The notes: generated by a model from the letters alone, not told the origin. Positions 1 to 11,877 are shown, counted from the first letter of the stretch. The stretch: 64,000 bases of DNA from Owenia fusiformis (GCA_903813345.2 CAIIXF020000003.1:3872109-3936108); one strand, 5' to 3'. Numbers and translations are program-made.

Positions 1-1600
1 TTCTCATTTTGCCAAGCACATTTTGATAAAAAATATATACAAATGAGAATACCAGTTTTTGATTGTTTTCTGTGCTTCTTTTTTCCAATATCACAAGTTA
101 CGAAGTATCGCCATCAATAAATAATTTAAAATTATCATGTAGGCTAGAGTTGAGTATTAAACATTTAGTTACCTTGTATGAAGAGGTGTAAAATATCAAA
201 ATTGTCTGTTCCGACATTTGAACTCCTCATGGTATGGAATCATATTCAACATAGGACACTTCTCAGGACTTCGTGTAATTTCCACATCAAGACACTCACT
301 CAGTTACATCTAAAGTTAAAACACAGTAAAACCTTCCAATCAGAAGATCACCGGAATCAGCCAAAAGTGGTCAAGCTAGCTGATGATTGTATTTCACGAT
401 TTTTCTTTAAGTCTATGGGAGGTCACGAAATTGGGACAAAGAAAAAGATGTAACAATGAGAGGTGTTGATATCAGAGGTATTCAGATAAAAAGGTTTTAC
501 TGTAGTACACAAATTGATTCCAACATGTTATTTATCATAAATAGGTTTTACTGTAATCTTAACATGTTATTTATGTATTGTGTGATTCGTTAGAAATGAC
601 TGGTTTACAAGTAAAACCAGTTTGTTGAATAAATAGTTATAAAATAGTAATTTAACAAGTAACTGTTTATTATATATGTACAGACATATACAGAGACCTC
701 AGACTTTGGGTGAATAAAGGTGGTTTAGAGATAAAAACAACCTTCCCATAAAGTCTGTCTTGTTCAGGATCTTTTTGTCCCCCTAGTTATCGTTTGTCAG
801 TTATTATGTCACCATCAAAAGTGGTGACATAAGTTATAGTCTCCAATTTTTTGTGAATGGCATTTTGCGGATGGTGTTTGGCATCTGTAACAAGTGGCAG
901 GTGGTGTCTGTGTCATGTCTATTTCCTAAAATTCAGACAACTATTTTAGTTCCTAGTTTAGTAGAGGAGATCTTAGACCTCACGTCTGAATAACAAAATG
1001 AATTGATTTGTATCCAAATATTGTATGTTGAATCCGGTTACTGAAAAGCCAATCAGTCACAAGTAAATATGAGTACATCCAAGGGCTCTTGACAGGCTTT
1101 TTATTAGTAACTGGATATTATTATTAACATCCGGGTAAAATATTTGAGTACGTCTTAACCTCTTTGTTGGTGAAAATGATGAAAATAAAAATCTTAACTA
1201 TTTTCTCCAAAGGAGGCTCATCCGTTTTGTATTATGACATAATCTGATGGGGACCAGTGAGTGAGCTTTATATATGATTGGCCATTTTGAAATGAATATA
1301 GCATTTCTAAAAGAAATAGGTTTTCTCACGTTAAATTGTCATGCCCATCTGTTCAACAGCAGAGGATCGGTTTATACCTTGATCACTGATATGAGGTGAA
1401 CTGTATAAGTGATACTTAATTTAAGTGGTTTTGCTGAATGGTCAAATTTTATCATTTTGCTAATGAAAAGAAACTTCCCATTGGATAACATTATGAAGAT
1501 AATATTTCCGGCATTTAATTTTCCGAACCTGTCGAAAATCAGGCAATGATTAGGCTTACCACTTATACAGATAGCACGTTGATAAAAATGATATTGAGGT
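1..1600. other. intergenic stretch, no gene seen
   Basis: AT-rich sequence with only short ORFs that have no recognisable domain or splice structure. The part around 1121-1260 resembles 26110-26240 (shared words such as GGTAAAATATTTG and TTGGTGAAAATGAT), so it belongs to a dispersed repeat family. Confidence 0.5.
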
Positions 1601-1605
1601 TTTTG

Positions 1606-2286
1606 CAATATAAAATCAAGTACAACAATAATCAATAGGCGAGGCAAAGCTTATTGCAATATAAAATCAAGTGCAGCAATAATCAATAGGCGAGGCGAAG
1701 CTTATTGCAATATAAAATCAAGTGCAGCAATAATCAATAGGCGAGGCGAAGCTTATTGCAATATAAAATCAAGTGCATCAATAATCAATAGGCGAGGCAA
1801 AGCTTATTGCAATATAAAATCAAGTGCAGCAATAATCAATAGTCGAGGCGAAGCTTATTGCAATATAAAATCAAGTGCATCAATAATCAATAGGCGAGGC
1901 AAAGCTTATTGCAATATAAAATCAAGTGCAGCAATAATCAATAGGCGAGGCAAAGCTTATTGCAATATAAAATCAAGTGCAGCAATAATCAATAGTCGAG
2001 GCAAAGCTTATTGCAATATAAAATCAAGTGCAGCAATAATCAATAGTCGAGGCAAAGCTTATTGCAATATAAAATCAAGTGCTTATTGCAATATAAAATC
2101 AAGTGCAGCAATAATCAATAGGAGAGGCAAAGCTTATTGCAATATAAAATCAAGTGCAGCAATAATCAATAGTCGAGGCAAAGCTTATTGCAATATAAAA
2201 TCAAGTGCATCAATAATCAATAGGCGAGGCAAAGCTTATTGCAATATAAAATCAAGTGCAGCAATAATCAATAGGCGAGGCAAAGC
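1606..2286. repeat. 51-bp tandem satellite, about 13 copies
   Basis: A 51-bp unit containing GCGAGGCAAAGCTTATTGCA is repeated head to tail about 13 times with few substitutions (GGCAAAG or GGCGAAG; AGTCGAGG or AGGCGAGG). One copy near 2070-2100 is truncated, so two TTATTGCAATATAAAATC blocks lie close together. The high identity suggests recent amplification. It is not coding. Confidence 0.95.
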
Positions 2287-2379
2287 GGTAAATGTGCAGT
2301 ATGGCAGGTGATTTTAGACGGTCATACTTTCACCATGAGTACTTTCTGGCCATAAATAACTGTTTTTTTTATCGTACCT

Positions 2380-2945
2380 AATAAAGGTACGATATCGTCG
2401 TCAGCTTGACGGGCGGCCACGATAAAGGTACGATATTGTCGTCAGCTTGACGGGCGGCGGGCGGGCGGGCGGCGTCTGACTTTTCAGCTTGTCTACAGGT
2501 TTCCAGCCAAACCATTTGACGGATTCATCTGAAATTTTCAGGGATGTTTCTACGTATCAAAGTTAAGAACTGATTAGTTTTTTGGCATTCTGGGGTAAAT
2601 TTAAGGTGGCCATTTTGGATTTTCTGTCCTAAAATCTTCACTTTCAAGACTTGTCTACAGGTTTCCAGCCAAACCATTTGACGGATTCATTTGAAATTTA
2701 CAGGGATGTTTCTACATATCAAAGTTAACAACTGATTAGTTTTTGGGCATTCTGGGTTAATTCTAAGGTGGCCATTTTGGATCTTCCGTCCTAAAATCTT
2801 CACTTTCAAGACTTGTCTACAGGTTTCCAGCCAAACCATTTGATGGATTCATCTGAAATTTTCAGGGATGTTTAAGGTGGCCATTTTGGATTTTCCGTCC
2901 TAAATTCTTCACTGTCACACTGCTGTGTTTTAGGTACGATATTGT
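2380..2945. repeat. about 160-bp tandem repeat bounded by GGTACGATAT
   Basis: Two short copies of a unit with GGTACGATAT and GTCAGCTTGACGGGCGGC (2382-2460) lead into three copies of a ~160-bp unit. These start near 2487, 2649 and 2810 and each contains CTTGTCTACAGGTTTCCAGC and GGTGGCCATTTTGGAT. GGTACGATATTGT returns at about 2933, so the block may be one dispersed element with internal tandem growth. Confidence 0.8.
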
Positions 2946-2964
2946 TCACGTCTATGCCTTGTTA

Positions 2965-4400
2965 TTAAAACAATATGTTTTTCAAGTGAAGTTTCCGTAA
3001 TAGTAAAATATCAATCCAACTCTCTGAAAAATTATGGTTTAGGACCCCATCTGGGCACTTTTTAAAAGATGTTAGGCTTATTTTCTAAAAAGAGGATCTT
3101 GTTTTTCTCGATTTAACCATATCGAAAGTTTCTTCTACACTATATTTACAACTTTTGAAAAGGGGATTGGTATTGAAATGCGTTACAGTTAAAAACCACA
3201 TATCCCATGTTATTATCAATTATCCCATAAGGAAAACTCGTGCTATCCATTGTTTTCAGCATAATTTGGTCATCGAAAATTGATATCTTCAAAACTAGAC
3301 TTTCAATACCATTCTACTTTTGAAGAAGTTTTAGACCCCTTTTTGAATAATCTGTTCATGCAATAGAAAACCTGTTCAGCTGTTGGCTAAAAAATGATGT
3401 ATAATGGCTCTTTAGAAAGGCTGTCTTATGTATTTTATGTAAGAAGCCATAACACAACATTTTATGACAACTTAATCCAGAGATATTAATTTTTTTGTGT
3501 TTTTTTTGATCCGCGACACATTTTTTTAGTCTAATTCGCTTTTATATTATTTTGTAGCTTCAAGCAAAAGATGACAGCTTTTACAGCTCAAACAAGTAAT
3601 CTAAAGTCATCTCGTTGCTATTTGTGATATTTTTAATGCAACTATTATAATGACATAGTACTATTTCATATTTTTAATAACACTTTACAGTGCCCTACCC
3701 CTGGAAAAATATAAGAAAGTGGGCGTCATCAATTTTATCTTTTTGGAGCATAAAGTTAGAAACATGTATCTGTGTATCAATAGAAAGCAAATCAATGCAT
3801 TCAAAACATCCTCAAATGTCACTTGACATTGTAATTCATTCTATGTTAGTCTCAGCTAGAATATAGGACTCCACCTATTTTATATGTCAGTTTTCAATGT
3901 AGTACATGTTTCATAATTGAATCTAATGTATTCATGCTAAATGTGTCAAATAAAGATGGCTTGAGGGGGTGAGGCAAACGATGTCCGATTTGGCTGAAAT
4001 TTTTTCCCTACTAACCATAGATCATAATGTATGAATAGCAACTTGATCAGAAAAGAAATCCCAAAATGAAACACCCTAACAATTAATCATGTAATTGTAA
4101 TGGTTAAAATGTACAGATGTACTTTGTGAAGTTCCAGGTATAAGACTGGGAATGGTGTAGAAAACCCTTCAAACTCTTGAAAAGTTTGGAATGAACAAAG
4201 ATTTGTTATTAACTAAACTTGGAACTTGAAATATCAACAGATCAATAGTATGTTCTTGTGTTCCGATCTCAGACTTAGATTAATATGAAATGCATGTTAT
4301 ACGACTAGGCCACTGTAAACAGGCATAGTGAGCGCATAATTAATTGACCATTACAAATCTCAAAATTCAGCATTCAAAAGACCAGCTTTTGAGTTTTGAT
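2965..4400. other. intergenic stretch, no gene seen
   Basis: AT-rich sequence without long ORFs or clear repeat structure. No gene or regulatory element can be supported. Confidence 0.5.
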
Positions 4401-4408
4401 CCTTCACA

Positions 4409-4617
4409 CAGGCCCGTAGCCAGGATTTGCCAAGGGGGGGGGGTTCAATTTTCAAAAATTTCCAGGGGGGGTTCACATTTGACAATTCTGGCCCAAATAT
4501 GGCTAAAATCACTTGGGAAGTGCTCAAAATGGTGAAAAACTGCATGATTTTGAAAGAATTTTTGGCCAGGGGGGGGGTTCGCCCGAACCCTGCGAACCCC
4601 CCCTGGCTACGGGCCTG
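4409..4617. mobile_element. MITE of the CAGGCCCGTAGCC family, 6-bp TSD
   Basis: The element starts CAGGCCCGTAGCCAGGATTT and ends with its inverted complement CTGGCTACGGGCCTG. TTCACA flanks it on both sides (4403-4408 and 4618-4623), a 6-bp target-site duplication. The interior has G-runs and the marker AACTGCATGATTTTGAAAGA. Other copies lie at 17809-18033 and 30889-31076, with degraded pieces at 20020-20370. The left terminus of the long element at 59911 is related. Superfamily not determined; TIRs are hAT-like but the TSD is 6 bp. Short ORFs inside are not genes. Confidence 0.88.
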
Positions 4618-4914
4618 TTCACATCTATGATTTATATGCAATCTGTATCTTTCTTTTTGGTACCCCTTATCTTTTTAAATGGTTAAAAAACACCTTGGTT
4701 CGCCTTGGTTCACCAATGAGATCCTGTTGATAAGATTGCTAAAACCTTGCAGTTTATTCAATGCATATCCCGTTATACATAATGAGGACAGTTTTGAATC
4801 CTATTTGAGGGAGGACATAAAACGACCTTTGCCACTGACATTAAACAAACATTATTAAGGACTTTGTAATGATTCAGACAGAAGGAAAAATTAACAGGAT
4901 ATTCAACGTTATTA

Positions 4915-5024
4915 GGGAGGTTAAGATTAGCGTAAAATTGTACGTATACCTATCCCTATCCGTATGTTTTCAACTGACCTCCCATACAAACATACGGATA
5001 GGGATAGGTATATCTTAACCTCCC
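4915..5024. mobile_element. 110-bp hairpin MITE, TA target site
   Basis: GGGAGGTTAAGAT at the left end and ATCTTAACCTCCC at the right end flank inner arms around CCTATCCCTATCCGTATGTT and its complement, so almost the whole element can fold into one hairpin. TA lies on both sides, as for Tc1/mariner-type MITEs. Confidence 0.8.
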
Positions 5025-5099
5025 TATTATCCCAACGAACGAAGTTCTGCAGGGATTCATATTTGGTGGAAAGATGTATATTGGTGAATTGTTTTACGC

Positions 5100-5660
5100 A
5101 AAAATAATTTTTTTCAAGATGGCCGCCAGTTAAAAAATGGCGGGAAATTTTCGCAAAAATCTTATGTTTTTCATTTTAAATCAAAATAATAAACATTATT
5201 TGAAAATTTGGTAGTAAATTAACAACATCTATCTATTTCACATATATCCCGGGTGTTTCACCCTGACCCCCAGGGGTCGTAAATGGGGGATTGGGAAAAC
5301 AGGAATTTGCGTTGATTTTGAGATGTTTTTGGAGTACATGGAGTATAGCTTCATTATACGCAAATGAAAGGCAATTTAGACTGTTAGAGTAGATTGTAAA
5401 TATTATTGCGTTTTTTCTGATTCGGGCCTCAGAAATTCAAAATGGCCGCCTTATGCGGGATTTCGCAATTATTTCCTGATCTCTTAAAAGTATGGCTACA
5501 TTATACTCAAATTGAAGGTATTTCAGAGTAGATCACAATTATGGCATGGTTTTTTTATGATTTGCGCCTCTGAAAATTCAAAATGGCTGACTAGAGCAGA
5601 AATTCGCCATTACTTTGAGTTATCTTGAAAGTATGGTTACATGATACTACAACAATACAA
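5100..5660. repeat. imperfect ~125-bp tandem repeat
   Basis: Two to three diverged copies share words such as TCAAAATGGCCGCC, AAAGTATGGCTACAT and AGAGTAGAT. No coding potential. Confidence 0.55.
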
Positions 5661-6389
5661 TGATTTAAAATATTTATTGAAGGTAAAAGTAGATGGTAAA
5701 TATTACATTGTGACTGTACAAATTGATGATTTATATAGTGTTTTATTAAGTATTAAAGTAATTGGAAAATGATTGAACCTTTTTGCCAAAATCACAGGCC
5801 AAGTGACGAGACTAGTCTTTCTATTTCATTTTCATGATAATGATTCAGATAAAAACTATAAGTTATTTAGAACCATATATGTGCATGCTTTAAAACAAAA
5901 TATGCGGAACGTATAATGAAATGTATATATACCCTTTAATAATTTCAATTATGTGTGTGTCCTTTCCGAAGAGCCAAAGATATCATCCTGATTTTTTCCA
6001 ATAAAGATGCAAAAAGTTATCTCTGGGTTAATAAAAAATGAAAGGTAAGACATTTAAGTAAAATTATGATTCAGGAAATGTTTTCTTCTAGCAAGTTTGA
6101 AAATCCACTTCTTTGGGTCGGGACTAAAAGTGCTACCAATAGCTTGCTCAAGCCCTACAATAATATATACTAGTATTATAAAAGAAAAAAATGCAACTTT
6201 GTTTAACATTATAAGTCAAGATAACTCAAACTCAACACCACATTCCTGTTTGAGGACATTCCTGTAAATTACAAATGTTACAGCATTTTTATCAGTACTG
6301 TTTGAACGCCCTGTTCAATATAATTATTATTATCCAAGTCATTAAAGAGTGACAAACTAATACACTAGACAGGAGAGATGCATAAAGCT

Positions 6390-6399
6390 TTTATTTATT
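6390..6399 (-). terminator. candidate poly(A) signals of the zinc-finger gene
   Basis: Two overlapping AATAAA hexamers read on the minus strand about 130 bp beyond the zinc-finger stop codon. The spacing suits a short 3' UTR. Confidence 0.5.
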
Positions 6400-6530
6400 T
6401 TATTTACATTTACATTTGGAACATTTTTTCTCGAGTGTGAATTATAATATGTGTGTTTAAATTCTCATATGAAGAGTTTTACTTAAAATAATACTAGGTT
6501 CACAAAGTGTTAATTTGACATTTTTTACAC

Positions 6531-8750
6531 TTAAGAGGCTACACTTGCAAGGTGACATATCATGTGCATTTTTAAACTGCCAGCTCCAGCAAAACATTTT
6601 CCACATTTTTCACATTTATAGGGTGTTTCTCCTGTGTGAATCATTCTTGTGTGTTGCTTTAAACTACTAGATGTACTAAAACGCTTTTCACAATGTTCGC
6701 ATTTAAAGGGTCTGTTTCCAGTGTGAATTATCATATGTGTTTTTAAAGTAGAAGCCTGACTAAAACATTTTTCACAAAGTTCACATTTAAAAGGTCTTTC
6801 TCCCGTGTGAATTCTCGTGTGTTTTTTCAAATTAGCACGGCTCCTAAAACATTTTTTACAGTGTTCACATTTAAAAGGGCTTTCTCCTGTGTGAATTACC
6901 ATGTGTAACTTTAATCCACTTAAATTACCAAAACATTTTTCACATTTGTCACATTTAAAGGGCCCTTCTCCTGTGTGAGTTACCATGTGGTTCTTGAGGC
7001 TACCAGATATACTAAAACATTTATCACAAAATTTACATTTAAAGGGTTTTTCTCCCGTGTGAATCATCATGTGTGTTTTTAAAGTACCTAATTCACGAAA
7101 ACATTTTTCGCAATGTTCACATTTAAAAGGTCTTTCTCCCGTGTGAATTTTCATGTGTTTCTTTAAACTATTAAATGACTTAAAATATTTTCCACAAAGT
7201 TCACATCTAAAAGGTTTTTCTCCAGCGTGAAGAGGTTTTTCTCCAGTGTGAGTTCTCATATGTGTTTTTAGTTCAACAAACTGACTAAAATATTTTTCAC
7301 AATGTTCACATTTAAAAGATTTTGCTTCTTGGACACATAACTGAGCAGCTTGTGCCAAATGTTCTTGATTAGTAAAGGAATGTGTTGACTCTGTGTCTTT
7401 GTCAGTTTGCATAGCTGATTGTTCAGACTTAACAGCAAATTCAGAATTTCCAAATTCATTGTTAGCATGTTCCAAATGTTCTTGCTTAATAAGTGAATGA
7501 ATTGCTTTTGTATCGTTCTCAGTTTGTATAGGTAATTGCTCAGACTTAACAGCAAATACAGAATTTCCAAATTCACTGCCATCATGTTCCAAATATTCTT
7601 GTTTAATAAGTGATTGTATTGCTTTTGTATCGTTGTCAATCTGTATAGCTGATTGTTCAGACTTAACAGCAAATACAGAATTTCCAAATTCATTGTTAGC
7701 ATGTTCCAAATGTTCTTGTTTGATAAGTGAATGAATTGCTTTTGTATCGTTGCCAGTTTTTATAGCTGATTGTTCAGACTTAACAGCAAATACAGATTTT
7801 CCAAATTCATTGTTAGCATGTTCCAAATGTTCTTGCTTAATAAGTGAATGAATTGCTTTTGTATTGTTGCCAGTTTGTACAGCTGATTGCTTAGACTTGA
7901 CAGCAAATACGGAATTTCCAAATTCATTGTTAGCATGTTCCAAATGTTCTTGCTTAATACGTGAATGAATTGCTTTTGTATTGTTGCCAGTTTGTACAGC
8001 TGATTGCTCAGACTTAACAGCAAATACAGAATTTCCAAATTCATTGTTAGCATGTTCCAAATGTTCTTGCTTAATAAGTGAATGAATTGCTTTTGTATTG
8101 TTGCCAGTTTGTACAGCTGATTGCTCAGACTTAACAGCAAATACAGAATTTCCAAATTCATTGTTAGCATGTTCCAAATGTTCTTGCTTAATACGTGAAT
8201 GAATTGCTTTTGTATCGTTGCCATTTTGTATAGCTGATTGCTCGGACTTGACAGCAAATACAGAATTTCCAAATTCATTGTTAGCATGTTCCAAATGTTC
8301 TTGTTTGATAATTGAATGAATTGCTTTTGTATCATTGTCAGTTTGTATAGGTAATTGCTCAGACTTAACAGCAAATACAGAATTTCCAAACTCATTGTCA
8401 GCATGTTCCAAATGTTCTTGCTTAATAAATGAATGAATTGCTTTTGTATCGTTGTCAATCTGTATAGCTGATTGTTCAGTCTTAACAGCAAATACAGAAT
8501 TACCAAAATGATTGTCAAATTGACTCAAATTTTCTTTTTTGAAATTTGAGTGACTCACAAGATTGATATTATCTATGCTTTCATTGTATCCTGGTATATC
8601 ATGATATGCGAATCCTTGTGCTTTTTCTTCCTCTATTTCAACAGGCTCTTGTTTAATCATTTGTGCATCCAAAGTTGACATATTCGCCCCACAATGTTCT
8701 TCGAGATTTTCAGTCTCAGGATGCAGTTCTTCTTGTTTAACAAAGTTCAT
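6531..8750 (-). CDS. C2H2 zinc-finger protein with a SUMO-motif repeat array
   Basis: 739-aa single-exon ORF, probably a nuclear DNA-binding regulator. Residues ~1-90 are acidic and contain VKQE and IKQE. Residues ~85-470 are nine full 39-aa repeats plus partial ends, each normally carrying IKQEHLEH and FAVKSEQ. The C-terminal half holds nine C2H2 fingers joined by TGE(K/R)PF-type linkers; the linker between fingers 1 and 2 is duplicated (TGEKPLHAGEKPF). IKQE, VKQE, VKTE and VKSE fit the SUMO consensus (hydrophobic-K-x-E), giving about 20 potential sites; one repeat has lost its site (VKSK). The start was chosen at the first ATG after a splice acceptor at 8827-8829, so at least one 5' non-coding exon is likely. 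No KRAB, SCAN or BTB domain is visible. DNA target unknown. Confidence 0.9.
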   Translation of the reverse strand: MNFVKQEELHPETENLEEHCGANMSTLDAQMIKQEPVEIEEEKAQGFAYHDIPGYNESIDNINLVSHSNFKKENLSQFDNHFGNSVFAVKTEQSAIQIDNDTKAIHSFIKQEHLEHADNEFGNSVFAVKSEQLPIQTDNDTKAIHSIIKQEHLEHANNEFGNSVFAVKSEQSAIQNGNDTKAIHSRIKQEHLEHANNEFGNSVFAVKSEQSAVQTGNNTKAIHSLIKQEHLEHANNEFGNSVFAVKSEQSAVQTGNNTKAIHSRIKQEHLEHANNEFGNSVFAVKSKQSAVQTGNNTKAIHSLIKQEHLEHANNEFGKSVFAVKSEQSAIKTGNDTKAIHSLIKQEHLEHANNEFGNSVFAVKSEQSAIQIDNDTKAIQSLIKQEYLEHDGSEFGNSVFAVKSEQLPIQTENDTKAIHSLIKQEHLEHANNEFGNSEFAVKSEQSAMQTDKDTESTHSFTNQEHLAQAAQLCVQEAKSFKCEHCEKYFSQFVELKTHMRTHTGEKPLHAGEKPFRCELCGKYFKSFNSLKKHMKIHTGERPFKCEHCEKCFRELGTLKTHMMIHTGEKPFKCKFCDKCFSISGSLKNHMVTHTGEGPFKCDKCEKCFGNLSGLKLHMVIHTGESPFKCEHCKKCFRSRANLKKHTRIHTGERPFKCELCEKCFSQASTLKTHMIIHTGNRPFKCEHCEKRFSTSSSLKQHTRMIHTGETPYKCEKCGKCFAGAGSLKMHMICHLASVAS
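7375..8535 (-). repeat. 117-bp coding minisatellite in the zinc-finger gene
   Basis: The 39-aa protein repeats are encoded by 117-bp DNA repeats that are nearly identical in the middle of the array and more diverged at the ends. Because 117 is a multiple of three, other frames also stay open for long stretches; those frames are not genes. Confidence 0.93.
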
Positions 8751-9600
8751 CTTGTTGTATGATGCAATCTCTACACTGGTTGTTACTTTGCTATTCTGTG
8801 CTTGCTGTCACTGGAACCAAATACATCTGAAATACATATGAAAATAAATGTGTTCAATATGTATCAACTCATGGGTGATCATTCATAGATTTTCGAATGT
8901 GTTTTTAGAATTGAAAATCCATAATTGTCACATTCTTAAATTCAAGTCATAAAATGTAAAAAAGTATCCCATGAAAACGAAAACTTCATCATATTTGTGT
9001 ATATTGACCAATTTACCATTTCCACGCCACATCTATCAGGAGAAAATAATCTCAAATATTTTATGGTTCACTGTTTTGATCACATGTCACTGTTTTATTC
9101 TGTGTGCTATGTACCTCACATTCTTCAGAATATTTGACTAACTAGAATATTCAGTGGCTTACCTTTCATTGCCAAAAAATTCATGGAGATAAGAATTTAT
9201 GACATATGTGACAGAATGTTACTTCTTGCGAAAGCTAAATGGATTTTGATATAATAGCTTTCCTACGGCGCACTTGGACAGGTGAATAATAGTCATGATA
9301 GTGACCTTTAAAATATGAATAAAGATTTCAGCGGCTTACTTTTAGTCTCTAACTGTGTCTCACATCAGTATCATCAATCCGTGGAAGTATTGGAGCGCTG
9401 AAATACTTCTTTTTCGATCAAGACTTGTAAATTGTTCATCGAGTGAATGTGTAACAGTGTAATGATACTTCCCTGAAAAAAGCAAGGGAATACACACATG
9501 CTTTCATACTTATTTTGTACCAGAAAATAACATGTGTACTTAGGTATAGCAATTTTTTACCAAAATGCTACTTTCCAGGTGAGCCTAAATCCCCCCCCCA
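8751..9600. other. 5' region of the zinc-finger gene
   Basis: 8751-8826 is probably 5' UTR on the minus strand, bounded by a TTTCAG acceptor at 8827-8829. Minus-strand GTAAG-type donors (for example near 9160 and 9335) could end upstream non-coding exons, but none can be fixed. No other coding sequence seen. Confidence 0.45.
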
Positions 9601-9621
9601 TAAAAATAAATAAACAGAATG

Positions 9622-11655
9622 CAGAGCTGTCAAGTGTCCCGCGAATGGCAGGATTATCCCGCGAATTTGATCAAAATTAGGCTAATTTGCGTGTCCCGCA
9701 ATGTCCCGCGAAGTCCCGCAAATGTGGCTTTGACCTCCGCGAATTTCCGAAATTGTTGCAATCCCCTATATTGTGATTATCTTATCTTTTATAAGAAGCT
9801 AAGTTTTTGCACTTTTGAGGAGTAAAGTTTACCTAATTTTAAGTACCTAGCATGCTGTTGTTTGGTATCAAAATAAAGGGGGAAGGTTCAACTTTCATTT
9901 TAATTACGAAAATAGGGATGTAGGTCACAAATAGTTCCAACGTTGGCCTTTTTACTACCCGTGTGGCCTTCATCTCAGAACTGAGCAAATATTAGCAAAC
10001 GCGAGTTACAATAAATGGACGCTGATATCTAGAAAGGGTTTGTAGAAAAACACGGGTACCGGGTAGTAAATCCTCCATGCTGGGTTCAAACTTGGTACCC
10101 GGTCAAAAAAACGGGAACCCAAAAAACGAAAAATACGAATATATAACATAATAGATTATGAGAAAACGTGTAAGATTTGTTTTGAATTTACAAAAATGTA
10201 TGTAACATCCTTCAAAATTGAGCTAGAAGCTTCAAATAAAAAGCATATTTTAAGGCTCTTTTCTTCCTCTATCGTCATGGCCATATTTTCATTGGTTATG
10301 GGGGGGGGGGGGTGCGATCGCACCATCGCACCCTCTCCTGGCTACGCCTATGACATTGTAAGACATAATAACAATTTACAATTCAGTGGACATTTTGTCG
10401 AAAATTGGGATAACTTAAAATCTTAAATTATGATTAATAATCAAAATCTTACACGTTGCATCATTTAAATTAACACACATCACCTCTCTGCTAAAGCAAC
10501 GATAGCTATTTACAGGTTTAAATCATAATCAAAACAATTCATGTACCAACATACGAAGTATTGAAAATAGAGTAAGATTGATTTGTCTTGTTTCTCAAAT
10601 CGTCTTACAATGTCATTGGCGTAGCCAGGAGGGGGTGCGATCGCACTCCCCCCCTTGATTACCAATGGAAATATGACCATGATGATAGAGGAAGAAAAGA
10701 GCCTTAAAATGCTTTTTATTTGAAGCTTCTAGCTCAATTTTGAAGGAAGTAACATACATTTTTATAATTCAAAACAAATCTTTCACGTTTTCTAATGATC
10801 TAATTATGTTGTATATTCGTATATTTCGTTTTTTGGGTACCCGTTTTTTTCGACCGGGTACCAAGTTTGAACCCAGCATGGAGGATTTACTACCCAGTAC
10901 CCGGTTTTTTCTACAAACCCTATCTAGAAAAGTAACCTCATTTCATATAATTTGATGTAGAATAATCGAACCCCTATATATGGGCTTTCAATTGAAAGCT
11001 CATGCCTACAGTATATTAATAGGTACATTTAAATATATAACATCATGGGGGTAAGCGTTTCATAGTTGGTCACGACGCCAGAAGTGCAAAGTATTGTTCC
11101 GAATTTTTGAATTTCGTGTTAGATTACGGTACTCACACCTGAAGCATGGTTTTTGTTTTTGATAAATTACAATGAAGTATAATAATATTCCTATGCGCAT
11201 TTTGTGAAATTGTGTTGACGTTTATTTAAGTTACAATGTAACGGTGCATTATATTTGATTAATCAGTATCTGAAAGTTTGATTAAAGTACTTTTACACGC
11301 TTTTACATCAGTCCCAATCACGCAAATCCTTTGAATGTCCCGGGACATCCTGCAAATTTAAGTGGATGTCCCGCGAAATCCCGCAAATTTAGGGCACTTT
11401 GTCTAAAAAATCTGTCCCTCTATGAAGTTTTTGGTGGTACCCCTGTTAACTGTCCCGCAATTAGAGTGTTTGTCCCTCGAATGGTCCCGCGAATTTGATA
11501 AAAAAAATTGGCCTATTAGCACAATCACGCAAATCCTTTAAATGTCCCGCGAAATCCCGCAAATTTAGTAGATGTCCCGCAAAACCCCGCAAATTTTGGG
11601 CACTTGGTCTAAAAAATCTGCCCCGCGAGAAAATCTTTAGGGGTTGACAGTACTG
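9622..11655. mobile_element. 2.0-kb foldback-type element rich in GTCCCGC motifs
   Basis: The left end CAGAGCTGTCAA and the right end TTGACAGTACTG are imperfect inverted repeats. CAGAATG occurs directly outside both ends (9615-9621 and 11656-11662), a probable 7-bp target-site duplication. Both subterminal regions carry many copies of TGTCCCGCGAA and ATCCCGCAAATTT in opposite orientation. There is no transposase ORF, so it is non-autonomous. It is interrupted by the hAT-like element at 10035-10921. Confidence 0.75.
10035..10921. mobile_element. hAT-like foldback element, TSD ATCTAGAA
   Basis: The element begins AGGGTTTGTAGAAAAA and ends with the inverted complement. Its arms are ~330 bp long (10035-10365 against 10610-10921) around a ~250-bp loop. 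The 8-bp ATCTAGAA flanks both ends (10027-10034 and 10922-10929) and fits the nTCTAGAn preference of hAT transposases. Each arm contains GGTGCGATCGCA next to CCTGGCTACGCC. There is no transposase ORF. It lies inside the 9622-11655 element. Confidence 0.87.
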
Positions 11656-11745
11656 CAGAATGTGATAATCCATATTACAATGTAATTGGACATGATTCTA
11701 CTCAGCTCTCGGACGAAAGGTTGGCGAGATATAACATTGTGTTGG

Positions 11746-11877
11746 CCACAGGCACCAGTATCGCCACCTTTTTTAGCAGTCGGAAGAACGATCTAAAGCC
11801 CTTTAAAATACATGTATTTTAAAGGGCTTTAGATTGTTCTTCCGACTGCTAAAAGTTGGCGATACTGGTGCCTGTGG
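11746..11877. mobile_element. 132-bp near-perfect hairpin MITE
   Basis: The left arm CCACAGGCACCAGTATCGCC and following bases are repeated as inverted complement at the right end, with the palindrome centre at ACATGT. TGTTGG flanks both sides (11740-11745 and 11878-11883), a 6-bp duplication. The tip CACAGGC..GTATCG resembles that of the large foldback at 18176-19948. Confidence 0.87.

Noticed and set aside
178-453. 91-aa plus-strand ORF near the window start
   Set aside because: No domain or splice signals; likely chance.
1606-2286. CRISPR-like array
   Set aside because: Units are contiguous tandem copies without unique spacers, in an animal genome.
7268-8518. Long alternative-frame ORFs (144 and 252 aa) on the minus strand within the zinc-finger gene
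   Set aside because: They are the second frame of the 117-bp coding repeat; leucine/isoleucine-rich periodic translation, no domain.
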